DNA of 64,000 nucleotides, taken from NCBI GenBank assembly GCA_934630515.1, contig CAKTVV010000011.1, positions 1-64,000 of the forward strand, written 5' to 3'. The position numbers and the translations under genes were made by a program. The notes beneath the pieces are model-generated. The model worked only from the letters and a program-made list of their open reading frames with translations. It was not told where the DNA came from and did not search any database. This DNA is from an uncultured Eubacteriales bacterium. Lineage in GTDB: Bacteria > Bacillota > Clostridia > Oscillospirales > Acutalibacteraceae. Positions 1-7,939 of the stretch are shown piece after piece. Positions within the stretch are counted from its first letter, which is position 1, and every line of letters begins with the position of its first letter.

Positions 1-1
1 T

Positions 2-76
2 AATCAGAATGTGTTCCCGAATAAGGTAAAGCCTGCGGAGCTGGAGACGGTCATCGACATTCTCAAGAGCCTGTAA
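2..76 (+). CDS. C-terminal end of an unrecognised protein (partial)
   Basis: The reading frame is open from the window edge to a TAA at 74-76 and gives 24 residues ending in an acidic/hydrophobic helix (ETVIDILKSL). The start lies outside the window. Nothing in so short a tail identifies the family. It lies on the opposite strand to the element block that follows. Confidence 0.4.
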   Translation, partial: NQNVFPNKVKPAELETVIDILKSL

Positions 77-179
77 GATACATATCCGGCATAGTACAGG
101 CAGCTAACGCTCTGTATTGATCGAAATTGCTAACGTGATAAAAACCATGTTCGACTTGACGAAGAAAGGAGAGAGGCCG

Positions 180-686
180 ATGATTCAGGATTTACATTCC
201 CATACTTACTACTCATTTTGCGGTGAGAATACGCCGGAAAGCATCCTTGATGCGGCCATTGCCGGTGATTTCCGGTTATGATTACTGCCTTTTGGAGCAT
301 ATCGACAATCCCAACACCTATGCGCCGGATCTGTTCGCATTCGCTGCTCGGTGTGGTTGCTCCCGGGTGGGGATCGCCCATACGGATCTATTCGCCCATA
401 TGGAGCATCAGGGCGTAAATCCGGCAGGGTTTCTGCACCGTATGGCGGAGCAGGGGATCTTCTGGGAGATGAATGTAACCTATGACTCCATTCATCAGTA
501 CCGGGAGCACGCCTATGTCAAAGCGTTTATGCAGGACGAACGCCAGCAGGCGCTGTGCGGGAAAGTGGTGCGTGTCTGAGCGTTGGCTTTGATGGTCATC
601 GGGTACAGGATTACCGCCCGGATCGGGTGGCAGATGCCTGCCGGGCTATCGAACAGATGGGAATCCCGCTGGTATTTTCAGAGTAA
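180..686 (+). pseudogene. Broken PHP-domain metal-dependent hydrolase
   Basis: An ATG at 180 with a good site (AAAGGAG) begins MIQDLHSHTYYSFCGENTPE, the first metal-binding HxH motif of PHP-family phosphoesterases (histidinol-phosphatase-like). The frame stops at 279-281. Coding resumes in frame +1 (about 268-560) with the later PHP motifs, including GIAHTDLF and WEMNVTYDS. It shifts again near 570 and ends in another frame with SVGFDGHR...PLVFSE and a TAA at 684-686. The usual middle section (the SDHN-type motif and about 60 residues) is missing. So there is an internal deletion plus at least one single-base frameshift, and the product cannot be functional. It is followed directly by a terminator, which marks the true end of the original gene. 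Confidence 0.75.
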
Positions 687-690
687 AGAG

Positions 691-731
691 GCGAGTGACA
701 ATGAAAAAACGTTGTCACTCGCTTTTTCTTC
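691..731 (+). terminator. Rho-independent terminator
   Basis: A perfect 11-bp stem (GCGAGTGACAA, 691-701, pairing with 712-722) is followed by TTTTTCTTC. It lies 5 bases after the last codon of the broken PHP gene. Confidence 0.85.
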
Positions 732-956
732 AATAGTCCCGTGCGGTGCTCGGTCTCGGCATCTAAGGTTCTATCCCTCAATTTTCCCTCTGCTATCCGG
801 ATGCATTACGGTCCTGCAAAGAAAACGTCTCGACCACGCCATAGTTTTGACCGGTGGACAAAACTGTGGTTTATATGGAGGCATTTGAAAGATCGTTGGC
901 TGACCAAAAGAACGTTTGTAAATTCAAGTGCTCAGTGCATTGAAAAATATAGATTC
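732..956. other. Gene-free stretch
   Basis: No reading frame with a ribosome binding site or a recognisable protein was found between the two terminators at 691-731 and 957-1004. Short frames here have no plausible start signal. It may be eroded coding DNA, but nothing in it can be named. Confidence 0.4.
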
Positions 957-1004
957 AAAGCGTAAGCACCCCTTGAATTTTCCAAGGGGTGCTTACGCTT
1001 TTAT
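957..1004. terminator. Long perfect hairpin, probable bidirectional terminator
   Basis: A perfect 19-bp stem (957-975 with 983-1001) has a 7-base loop and a run of T on the plus strand. It lies about 100 bases beyond the stop of the minus-strand block (1105), so it could also end that transcript, although the T run on the minus strand is short. Confidence 0.7.
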
Positions 1005-1104
1005 CAATCTTTTGCTGTGAATCTAAAACAAAAATTCATCACGGTTTAAGACAGACATCGCATTCCAGTACTTTGCGGGCGGCGTCTTCTTAAACAATTT
1101 CTGC

Positions 1105-1908
1105 TCAAGCGACCATGGGCAGTTTCATCTGCCCGTGTACATTATTGCGTACCAGCAACTCATTCGACTGCATTTTCAGCATTTCATAGTCGCTGTTGAG
1201 GGCATCCGGCTTGCGCTTCAGCACCTCCTCATACACGGCTTTCTTCTGCGTCAGTGCCGCTATTTTCTGCATCCAACGCTCGATCACCGCCTTTGAGCCG
1301 CAGCCTGAGTCGATAAAGTGCTGTATGCGCTGCTTGTAGAAGTCGATATCCCGCCTGTAATTCTCGTAGAACTCCTCGGTCATCTTCTGCCGCTGGCGTT
1401 CATCGTCCACCACAAACATACTGTTGCTCATCACATTCCCTTCGTTCAAGTTCTGCTTGGCGATGGCGTCAATAAAGTCCTCGAAAATGTTCAGGATCGA
1501 GAGATACTGCTTGGGCACGAAATAGAGGTTGCCGTGTATGCTGATCTTGTTCGCCTGCATACGGTCGAGGATATCCTTGATGACTGCATCCACCTGCTCG
1601 GTATCATAGCAGCTGAAAAGATGCTCGAAATTGTCGATCGCCTGCCGGCAGTAGATCCGGTAGGTGTGCGTGCCGGTGCCGTCCTTTACGGTGACACGAT
1701 CCTTGATCGCTGTGGTTGCCTTGCGGTAAATGCCCGCCTTGGACTCTTTCGCCGGTTGATACTTCGGCAGTCCGAAGGACATACCGATCCGGATGAACTC
1801 CTCCTTTTTGATCAGGATATTCAAGGTCGAGTAATAGAGGAATTTTCCGATGATGCCGTCGGCGTTGTCCTGTACAGCGATCAAGTTTTCCATAGTGCGC
1901 ATATGCAT
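1105..1908 (-). CDS. DUF6744-like element protein
   Basis: A 267-residue soluble protein, last gene of a minus-strand block. It has no signal peptide or membrane segment; the C-terminal third is charged and helical (KMTEEFYENYRRDIDFYKQ onward) and may form a coiled coil. From memory of the family it resembles DUF6744 proteins of Clostridia plasmids and integrative elements, whose job is unknown. The best ribosome binding site (AAAGGACG) lies 2 bases before the first ATG (1908) and 8 before the third codon, also ATG (1902), so the true start may be 1902. It follows the truncated DUF3854 gene by about 50 bases and is probably co-transcribed with the recombination genes upstream. Confidence 0.6.
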   Translation of the reverse strand: MHMRTMENLIAVQDNADGIIGKFLYYSTLNILIKKEEFIRIGMSFGLPKYQPAKESKAGIYRKATTAIKDRVTVKDGTGTHTYRIYCRQAIDNFEHLFSCYDTEQVDAVIKDILDRMQANKISIHGNLYFVPKQYLSILNIFEDFIDAIAKQNLNEGNVMSNSMFVVDDERQRQKMTEEFYENYRRDIDFYKQRIQHFIDSGCGSKAVIERWMQKIAALTQKKAVYEEVLKRKPDALNSDYEMLKMQSNELLVRNNVHGQMKLPMVA

Positions 1909-1958
1909 TTCGTCCTTTCTTCGATGGTATCGCAGTTTCGTTTCGATAAACCACTTGG

Positions 1959-2567
1959 CTATGGAGTCGGAACGACCAGACCGTGCTCGCTTTTCAGCTT
2001 TTGGAACAGCAGCCAGTCGTCGATGCCCTTTTGACTGGCAGGCCAGGTAATGGTGCGATAATCACCGCAAAGCGGCATACAGATCGACCGTATTTTCGCC
2101 TGTGCCCGCTGCACGTGCGGGTTGGTGCGTACATCCATATCCACACACTCTACGATCCGTTTCGGGTGCAATTCCTGCACGACCTCCTCCAAAAAGCGGG
2201 TGTTCTGGACGCCCGTCAGCCCGATGAACAGCTCTCCGCCCGAAAGATAACTGGCGACGTCCGCTTTCATTGCGCCTTCGGTGATGTGCAGCGTATCGCT
2301 GTGCAGGTCACCGACCACATGGATGTAGCTCGGTATGCCGGTCCCGTTCTCGTAATACTTCCCCCGTGAGGAAAGCCACCGGAAACGGTCGCCTTTCTTA
2401 ACGGTCTTGTTGCCCAGACTGTCATAGACGATCTTGGGCGGCGGGTCATCCAGACGGATCTGCAGTCCCTGGATACGGTCATCCTTGGTGCAAACGGGGA
2501 TAAGAATGCCGGGATCCCGGCAGCTTGCCATATCCCAACTGCCGTTTTTCGTGAAAAAGCCCGGCAT
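1959..2567 (-). CDS. DUF3854-like Toprim/primase-type protein, N-terminally truncated
   Basis: The 202 residues match the C-terminal half of DUF3854 proteins, which are Toprim-fold, primase-like proteins of mobile elements. TEGAMKADVASYLSGG fits the Toprim glutamate motif and VECVDMDVRT the DxD motif. The same frame stays open upstream of the ATG at 2567 to about 2654 (DRIPTDWEKRKAS and on) inside the end of the Rad50-like gene, but has no start codon or ribosome binding site. The CHC2-type zinc-binding N-terminus expected in the family is absent. The likely history is a deletion that removed the 5' end and joined the remainder to the 3' end of the upstream gene. Probably not functional as primase. 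Confidence 0.6.
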   Translation of the reverse strand: MPGFFTKNGSWDMASCRDPGILIPVCTKDDRIQGLQIRLDDPPPKIVYDSLGNKTVKKGDRFRWLSSRGKYYENGTGIPSYIHVVGDLHSDTLHITEGAMKADVASYLSGGELFIGLTGVQNTRFLEEVVQELHPKRIVECVDMDVRTNPHVQRAQAKIRSICMPLCGDYRTITWPASQKGIDDWLLFQKLKSEHGLVVPTP

Positions 2568-2640
2568 ATCGGTCAGATCGTATTTTTGGGACAGATACGC
2601 TACCGACGCTTTTCTCTTTTCCCAGTCGGTGGGAATACGA

Positions 2641-4461
2641 TCAGCCCGCTTTTTTCAGTTCGGTGTTCGCCAGCGGGATCACCGGTGCGTTGTCCTTGGA
2701 CTGCACCGTGAGCGGCTTGCCTTTCACGAAACGCAGCATCCATACCTGCGACGGCATTTCCACGGCGTTGAATGAGGCAATGCTCTCGGTGTTGTCGATG
2801 CACACGGGACAGTCGATGCCGGTGATGCGGCGCATCATGGCGCAGATCCCGACGCCCGCCAGCGTTTTCTCCGATAACGAGAGCGTGGTGTAGTCCCGCC
2901 CTTTGTAATCGAACCGGAAGGCGCTGACCACTTCGCCGGTGCTGCGCACGATGTCGTACAGCCGCAATCGCACATTGGGCATTTGCAGCTTTTCCGTTGC
3001 CAGCTCCGTGCGTTTCCAGATAAACTCCTTCAGGGCATCGACCGTATGGGTGTATTGCCCGATCAGCTGCTCATAGGTCTTTTTCTGCTCACGGGCTTCC
3101 TCCAGCCGGCTGTCGTCCGCCATTCCCTCCACGGTTTGGATCTGCGCCTGGATACCGGTGATCTCCGCCCGCTTGCAGCTCAGCTCGCCATACTCGTTTT
3201 CGTCCAGATTGCCGTACTGCTGTAATTCCTCGATCTCGGCGATCTTCGCCTGCACGGCGGAGCGATCCGAAGGGCTGCGGTTTGCCGTCAGTGTTTCGAT
3301 CTCGGCAGACAGCCTTTTCAGGTCGTCCGCCTTAAATTGCTCGAAGGTTTTCCGGCTCTTTTGCTCCAGCTCCTGCAGCTCCTTTTTGCGCTCCACGGCA
3401 GCCTTGCCTTTTTCGGCCAATTGCTTGGCTTGCGCCGCCATTTCGCTGCGTACCGTGCCGATGTTTTCCTCGGTGATCTGACGCATACAGGAGGGGCAGC
3501 GGTCGCCGGGCTTTAACGCACCGATGCGGGCAACGAGCACTTTATACTGCTCCGCCAGCGTTTTGATCTCTGCCGCCGTTTCGGCAAGAGTGCCGGTGAA
3601 TTTGGACTCGTAGGGTCGAAGCTGCACCTGCGTGAGCTTGGCACGCAGCTCCGCCAGCTGAGGATCTTCCGCCGCATCCGCTGTCGCCAGCTTTTCCAGC
3701 AAGAGATTTCGCTGAATGGCAAGGTCATCTGCGTCGATCCCGGCAAACTGTTTCTTTTCCAGCTCCTCGACCGCTGCCCGTGCCTGCCGCAGCTCTGCGT
3801 GCAGCTCGGTCAGCTTTTGCTCCGCCGAGGCTTGCGCCTGCATAACGGTGTCGGTGTGACCCTCCAGAAAACTGATCTGCTGTTCTGCATCACGAATGGC
3901 TTGCCGGGTACCCTTCAGCATTTCCTCCGGCGCCTGGTTATCCAGATCGACTCCCGCAAGATACTGCCGGTGCTCGTCCAGCCCGTCGATGACCGTTTTT
4001 GCGTCGATGTGCGGCAGGTAGCGCAGCATCAGCGTGCGCCCCTTGTCGCCCATCCGCTCGGTCAGATAGGTGGGGTTGAACATGGCAAGAAAGGTGTCCT
4101 TGTCGCAAAACTGCTGCTCGATCTCCTTCTGCCGTACTGTATACCCGTCCAAGGTCAGCGTGATCCTGTCGTTTTGACGGTTTCTCTGCAGCGTATGTGC
4201 GGCACCGTTTTGGTCGGTAAAGGCAAGCGTAACCGTGACGGTATCTGTATCCTCGTTCCTTAGCCGTTCGATCTTGCTTTCGCCGTAGTAGGAAACGCCG
4301 TAGAGCGCATAACAAACGGCGTGCGCCATGGTGGTCTTTCCGGTGCCGTTATGCCCGGAGATGTAGGAGATATCGCCGAAGTCGTAATGCTCCGGCTCGG
4401 TGTGATTGCGGAAATTCGTCAGTGTCAGCCCGGTGATCTTCATGGCCGTGATCTTTTCCAT
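2641..4461 (-). CDS. Rad50/SMC-like ATPase with zinc-hook motif
   Basis: This 606-residue protein has the full architecture of a Rad50/SbcC-type ATPase. A Walker A box, GHNGTGKT, lies at residues 36-43. Long coiled-coil arms (about 175-320 and 335-500) flank a CPSC hook at 322-325. An ABC signature-like TLSLSEKTLAG follows at 526-536, then a Walker B-like CPVCIDNTES at 551-560. Rad50-type proteins bind DNA ends and work with a nuclease; no SbcD/Mre11 nuclease is visible in the window. The start has GGAGGTAA just upstream. It lies between a two-TM coiled-coil gene (gap 7 bases) and the truncated DUF3854 gene, in the same transcript as the Rad52/22-type annealing protein, which suggests element replication or recombination. 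Confidence 0.8.
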   Translation of the reverse strand: MEKITAMKITGLTLTNFRNHTEPEHYDFGDISYISGHNGTGKTTMAHAVCYALYGVSYYGESKIERLRNEDTDTVTVTLAFTDQNGAAHTLQRNRQNDRITLTLDGYTVRQKEIEQQFCDKDTFLAMFNPTYLTERMGDKGRTLMLRYLPHIDAKTVIDGLDEHRQYLAGVDLDNQAPEEMLKGTRQAIRDAEQQISFLEGHTDTVMQAQASAEQKLTELHAELRQARAAVEELEKKQFAGIDADDLAIQRNLLLEKLATADAAEDPQLAELRAKLTQVQLRPYESKFTGTLAETAAEIKTLAEQYKVLVARIGALKPGDRCPSCMRQITEENIGTVRSEMAAQAKQLAEKGKAAVERKKELQELEQKSRKTFEQFKADDLKRLSAEIETLTANRSPSDRSAVQAKIAEIEELQQYGNLDENEYGELSCKRAEITGIQAQIQTVEGMADDSRLEEAREQKKTYEQLIGQYTHTVDALKEFIWKRTELATEKLQMPNVRLRLYDIVRSTGEVVSAFRFDYKGRDYTTLSLSEKTLAGVGICAMMRRITGIDCPVCIDNTESIASFNAVEMPSQVWMLRFVKGKPLTVQSKDNAPVIPLANTELKKAG

Positions 4462-4468
4462 ACCCGCA

Positions 4469-5077
4469 TTACCTCCACAAAAGTGTGTCGCTTTGGTTCA
4501 GCTCCTTCAGTTCGTTGGGCACTTTGGTGCTGCCGACCAGGCAGAGCATCTCCTTATAGCTCTGGGTGTCCGGGCGCAGCAGGCTGTATTCCCACAGGTC
4601 GTTGTCGATCTGGCCGACGATCTGCCACCGGCTGTGGGAGGACGGAACAAGCTCCGTCCTCAGCACGGCAAAAATGACATAGGTATCGGAGATGCGATAC
4701 GGGAAGCTGTTGCGAAACGCCTCGATAGCCTCGCACTTTTCCCGTAATAATGCTGTATCGGCAGGAACGGCACGGCTCACCTGTGCGAGCTGCTGCTGCA
4801 ATGCGTCGGCATTTTGCCGGCTTTTGCGCAGCTCGGTTTCGGTTTGCTGCAGTTTTGTTCTGACCTCGTACAGCTCACGGAGCTCTGCGCCGCCGGCTCT
4901 GGGTTTCATCAGAGCGGCGATGACTGCACCGCTTGCCGCAATGATCAGTAAGGCGGCACGGCATTTGATGCCGTTAGGCATGGAGGACAGACAGACGAGG
5001 ATAGCGCAAAGAAGCGCCAGCACGGCGATCACCACAGCGGCGATCATAGAGGTCTGGTTTTGTTTTTTGGGTTCCAT
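4469..5077 (-). CDS. Two-TM coiled-coil protein of unknown function
   Basis: A 202-residue protein. Two hydrophobic segments (about 10-31 and 40-58) are followed by a heptad-like coiled coil (about 65-105, rich in Q, E, L and R) and a soluble C-terminal domain. The start follows AAAGGACC. It lies 7 bases upstream of the Rad50-like gene and 50 bases downstream of the Rad52/22-like gene, so it is almost certainly in the same operon and could anchor that machinery to the membrane. That role is inference from position only; no family was recognised. Confidence 0.65.
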   Translation of the reverse strand: MEPKKQNQTSMIAAVVIAVLALLCAILVCLSSMPNGIKCRAALLIIAASGAVIAALMKPRAGGAELRELYEVRTKLQQTETELRKSRQNADALQQQLAQVSRAVPADTALLREKCEAIEAFRNSFPYRISDTYVIFAVLRTELVPSSHSRWQIVGQIDNDLWEYSLLRPDTQSYKEMLCLVGSTKVPNELKELNQSDTLLWR

Positions 5078-5128
5078 TAGATCGGTCCTTTCATTATTTC
5101 GATAGGGGTTTTGCTGTTCGTTAGGGGG

Positions 5129-5965
5129 TCATGCAGCTAACTGATAGCTCTCGATGATGTTGTAGTTTCCGGCGACCGGGTGACTTTTCGGTACGATCTT
5201 GATATCCCGGATCGCCTGCCCGGCGGACAGCTCCACCGCACCGCGGATATACCCCGTGACCTTTTCTCCGTCCGGCTTGGCGAAGGTGACCATCGTGGAC
5301 TGATTAGCGCCACGGGATACCTTGCTGTCCAGCACGGTGCAGACGTTGCCCTGGGGCTGGGGAGCGGTCTGGCTGCCGGCAAATCGTCCGGTCGTGACCG
5401 GCGGCGGTGCTGCCTTTGACGGCTTTGCCGCCGGAGCTTGTGCTTTTGGCGCCGGAGCCTGTTGACCGGCGGCGCCTTGCAGCTTGCTGAGATACTGTTT
5501 CAAAAACCGGTCATACGCCGCATCCAGCTTTTGATGCTCGCCGTCGGCGATGTATTTCCCGTCCTTCAGCAGCACCCATACGCCGGTCAGCGCATAGAGA
5601 TACCGACCGATCCCCCATATGGAGGCGGCACGTTTGAAAGCGTTGGAAAGCCCGCCCTTGACCGGCTCGATGTCGGTATTGCCGGCGCCGTCGCTTTTGG
5701 TGATCCACTCGCTGCGTTCGGGGTAGAAAATGCTCAGCTCGCACACCTGTGTGGTAGAGGCGTTATCTTTGCCCGATACGGTGTAAAATCTGTTTTGCCA
5801 GTTGTCTTTTCCGATCACCGCATCCAGACGGCGCTGGATCGCACGGGAATCCACATAGGCAGCGACCTGCCCCTTGGTCCTGTCCCGGCTGGTCATCAGC
5901 ACCCGCCATTCAATCTCGTTGGAGGGAAAGGGATACTCTAACTTTTTCGCCTGTTCCTCGGTCAT
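5129..5965 (-). CDS. Rad52/22-type single-strand annealing protein
   Basis: A 278-residue protein whose first 150 residues match the Rad52/22 double-strand-break-repair fold found in phages and conjugative elements. PFPSNEIEWRV, AYVDSRAIQRRLDAVIGKDN and the glycine/alanine stretch GGLSNAFKRAASIWGIGRYLY are the typical core blocks. A low-complexity Ala/Pro linker (about 165-210) leads to a C-terminal domain that may bind DNA or SSB. Such proteins anneal complementary single strands during element replication and integration. The GGAGGTGTC site favours the ATG at 5965 over the GTG one codon earlier. Downstream genes (two-TM coiled coil, Rad50-like) are likely partners. Confidence 0.8.
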   Translation of the reverse strand: MTEEQAKKLEYPFPSNEIEWRVLMTSRDRTKGQVAAYVDSRAIQRRLDAVIGKDNWQNRFYTVSGKDNASTTQVCELSIFYPERSEWITKSDGAGNTDIEPVKGGLSNAFKRAASIWGIGRYLYALTGVWVLLKDGKYIADGEHQKLDAAYDRFLKQYLSKLQGAAGQQAPAPKAQAPAAKPSKAAPPPVTTGRFAGSQTAPQPQGNVCTVLDSKVSRGANQSTMVTFAKPDGEKVTGYIRGAVELSAGQAIRDIKIVPKSHPVAGNYNIIESYQLAA

Positions 5966-5978
5966 CACGACACCTCCG

Positions 5979-6638
5979 TTATTGGATGAACTGTTTCAGC
6001 GTCACGCCCGGCATCGGGACCAGTACGCTGTCGTAATAATATTGCCTGTCCTTATCAGCTAAGTGCTCCAGCAGATCTCTGTGTCCCAGAGCTGCCCGGT
6101 TATGCTTTTCGTTGTAATGATCGTCGTTATCCGGGAGGGACAGGATGTACTGCGGAAAGTTTTGCAGACTTTGCAGAGTTTTGATGTGCGGCATGGTGTT
6201 GCTGCCTGTGCAGAGCTGAAACCGGCTGACGTTGGAAAACGGATAGTAGAACATGGGGGTCTCCGGGGTCAGCTTGCCGAGCGCCGGCACACCGAGACTG
6301 ACGCCCGATATGCGGCCGCTGCTCTCCACCCTAAAGCCGAAAAGCAGCCTTGGCAGCGGGAAATCGGAATAGAGCGTGTTCATATAGGTGATGTCCGCCG
6401 TCTGCTCCGGAAATTCCATGACCAGATAGGTCGTGTCGTTTTCCGTGTTTTTGGTATAGCTCAGCGTTCCCGCCGGTAATAGACCGGAGCAAAAACGTGC
6501 CCCCTGGATGCTGCCTTTGATGCAGTCGATCAGCGTATCGACGGATATGATCTTAGTCATCGTCGTTCCGCTGTTGGTGATCTCGACCCGGATGCTCTTG
6601 TCATCCATAAAGTGCAGGATGAAATCGTCCTTTCTCAT
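5979..6638 (-). CDS. Prokaryotic E2 (family D) / PRTRC protein B-like
   Basis: A 219-residue protein with the signature region of the Prok-E2_D/PRTRC-system protein B group: LPRLLFGFRVESSGRISGV, then PMFYYPFSNVSRFQLCTGSN with a conserved cysteine, then NEKHNRAALGHRDLLEHL. The family belongs to the ubiquitin-conjugating-enzyme-like fold and in other elements is usually encoded near ThiF-like E1, JAB peptidase and ubiquitin-like proteins. None of those is seen in this block. The start overlaps the upstream stop as ATGA (6635-6638), so translation is coupled. Function here is unknown; a role in element maintenance is inferred from context. Confidence 0.6.
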   Translation of the reverse strand: MRKDDFILHFMDDKSIRVEITNSGTTMTKIISVDTLIDCIKGSIQGARFCSGLLPAGTLSYTKNTENDTTYLVMEFPEQTADITYMNTLYSDFPLPRLLFGFRVESSGRISGVSLGVPALGKLTPETPMFYYPFSNVSRFQLCTGSNTMPHIKTLQSLQNFPQYILSLPDNDDHYNEKHNRAALGHRDLLEHLADKDRQYYYDSVLVPMPGVTLKQFIQ

Positions 6639-7219
6639 GCCGCCTTCCTTTCCTCCGTGACAGCCGCAGGCGGCAGCACACGGATGGTGGTTTCTTCTGT
6701 CAGCTCCTTTTTCAGACGGTCAACGCCCTGCGTGTAGAACCGGCCGATCCGGATGAACGCCTCGATTTGGTCGGGAGGACACCAGAACTCCGGTGAAGTG
6801 ACGAATAGCAGGCAAGGATATTTTTTCTCCGTTTCCTTGACCGGGGTAAAAAGTCGCCAGTCAAAGCAATAGCTGTTGATGCTCTGCAATGCTTCGTACA
6901 CCGTTCTCTCCGCCTCTTTCACATACGGGTCATTTTTGAAGGCGATCCCGTTTTTGCGGCTGTGTTCCCGGCAAAGCGCATAATACTCGCACATACCGGG
7001 AAATTGGTACTTGACGAATATATCATAGAATTGGTCTTCACTCCGTTCGCATTCCTCAGCCACATAGTCAAGAGCTTCCAAATAGATCTCCGGCATATAG
7101 TCTGCATCAAAGATTGTGTGCGGTGCCGGATTTTTCCCAGTATGGTCGTACAGGAGCGCCAGTATCATAAGTATGGAAAACGTGTCCTCGGCGCATTCAA
7201 GCTCTGTATCGTACAGCAT
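6635..7219 (-). CDS. Unrecognised acidic element protein
   Basis: A 194-residue soluble protein, acidic in its first half, with no signal peptide or membrane segment. The ribosome binding site GGAGGTGCCT puts the start at ATG 7219, two codons inside a GTG alternative at 7225. It overlaps the E2-like gene by 4 bases and is 12 bases from the gene upstream, so it is clearly part of the same operon. No family is recognised; the consistent pairing with the E2-like gene is the only clue to its job. Confidence 0.6.
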   Translation of the reverse strand: MLYDTELECAEDTFSILMILALLYDHTGKNPAPHTIFDADYMPEIYLEALDYVAEECERSEDQFYDIFVKYQFPGMCEYYALCREHSRKNGIAFKNDPYVKEAERTVYEALQSINSYCFDWRLFTPVKETEKKYPCLLFVTSPEFWCPPDQIEAFIRIGRFYTQGVDRLKKELTEETTIRVLPPAAVTEERKAA

Positions 7220-7231
7220 AGGCACCTCCGA

Positions 7232-7558
7232 CTATATGAAGACGGCTTTCGCCGATAACGGGACGGCAGCTCTCGTTTTGCGGATGAATGTTGTCAACCG
7301 CTGTACCGTGGGAGAGCTGTCTGTCATTTGGTCATGGTAATACCAATACAATTCCCGCACATCCTCCGGTGTAAACGCATCCCAATCGAGTTCATCGGTG
7401 ATCGGGGGCTTTTCGGCGGTCAGCGGCAGCAGAAAATGCTCGTACAAATACCGTTCACCGATGGTCATACCGTCTGTCGGAGAAGGAAAGCGCCCTGTTT
7501 CATCGCCCGCACGCAGAAGATTTGCTTTGAGCCTGGCGATGCTTAGTTCATACGGCAT
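7232..7558 (-). CDS. Small unrecognised element protein
   Basis: A 108-residue protein beginning MPYELSIARLKANLLRAGDE. The start at 7558 lies inside the 3' end of the chimeric ParA gene (11-base overlap), which points to translational coupling; a longer upstream reading is the shadow of that gene. It is acidic in the middle, with a basic tail. No known domain was recognised. It links the ParA-like gene to the rest of the minus-strand block. Confidence 0.55.
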   Translation of the reverse strand: MPYELSIARLKANLLRAGDETGRFPSPTDGMTIGERYLYEHFLLPLTAEKPPITDELDWDAFTPEDVRELYWYYHDQMTDSSPTVQRLTTFIRKTRAAVPLSAKAVFI

Positions 7559-7904
7559 AAGGCGCCACCTCCACCGAGAGCTGTGTGGTTTTTGCGGAAA
7601 GATCGGTCGTGATCCGCAGAGCGCTGCCGGGTGCACCGTCGAACACGGAAGAAACCTTACCGCATCCCAGCTGTGCATGGCGATTATTGACCTGCCATTG
7701 CCGGTCGTCGATCTCGCCCCAGTCGCAGCAGCGGTGACGGGCAAGCGCCATTTCCACCTCATACCGGGTCAGCCGCTGCTTTATCGTGTCGGGTATGGTA
7801 CAGACCCTTTTGCCCTGCATTTGCAGATAGGCACTTATGTTGACAGCGGAGGTGGTTTTGCCGACCCCGCCCTTCCATGAGACCACGGAAATGATCTTGC
7901 CCAT
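7548..7904 (-). CDS. Chimeric ORF: ParA N-terminus fused to a small element protein
   Basis: The first ~36 of 118 residues are the start of a ParA/Soj partition ATPase, with the deviant Walker A motif KGGVGKTTSAVN and the following helix. After GKRVC the expected DLDPQ motif is absent. The sequence switches to TIPDTIKQRLTRYEVEMALA and continues as a small protein often found in Clostridia elements (DWGE...WQVNNR...SVFDG). The ORF therefore looks like an in-frame deletion product joining two genes. It keeps a good ribosome binding site (GGAGG) and could be translated, but lacks Walker B and most of the ATPase fold, so partition activity is unlikely. Confidence 0.6.
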   Translation of the reverse strand: MGKIISVVSWKGGVGKTTSAVNISAYLQMQGKRVCTIPDTIKQRLTRYEVEMALARHRCCDWGEIDDRQWQVNNRHAQLGCGKVSSVFDGAPGSALRITTDLSAKTTQLSVEVAPYAV

Positions 7905-7939
7905 GTGTATTTGCCTCCGTTCACGTTTTTCTCGACTGT

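Noticed and set aside
5979..6638. A complete PRTRC or ubiquitin-like conjugation system
   Set aside because: Only the E2-like gene is present. No ThiF-like E1, JAB peptidase or ubiquitin-like gene is in the block; radC at 38.7 kb is a chromosomal gene far away.
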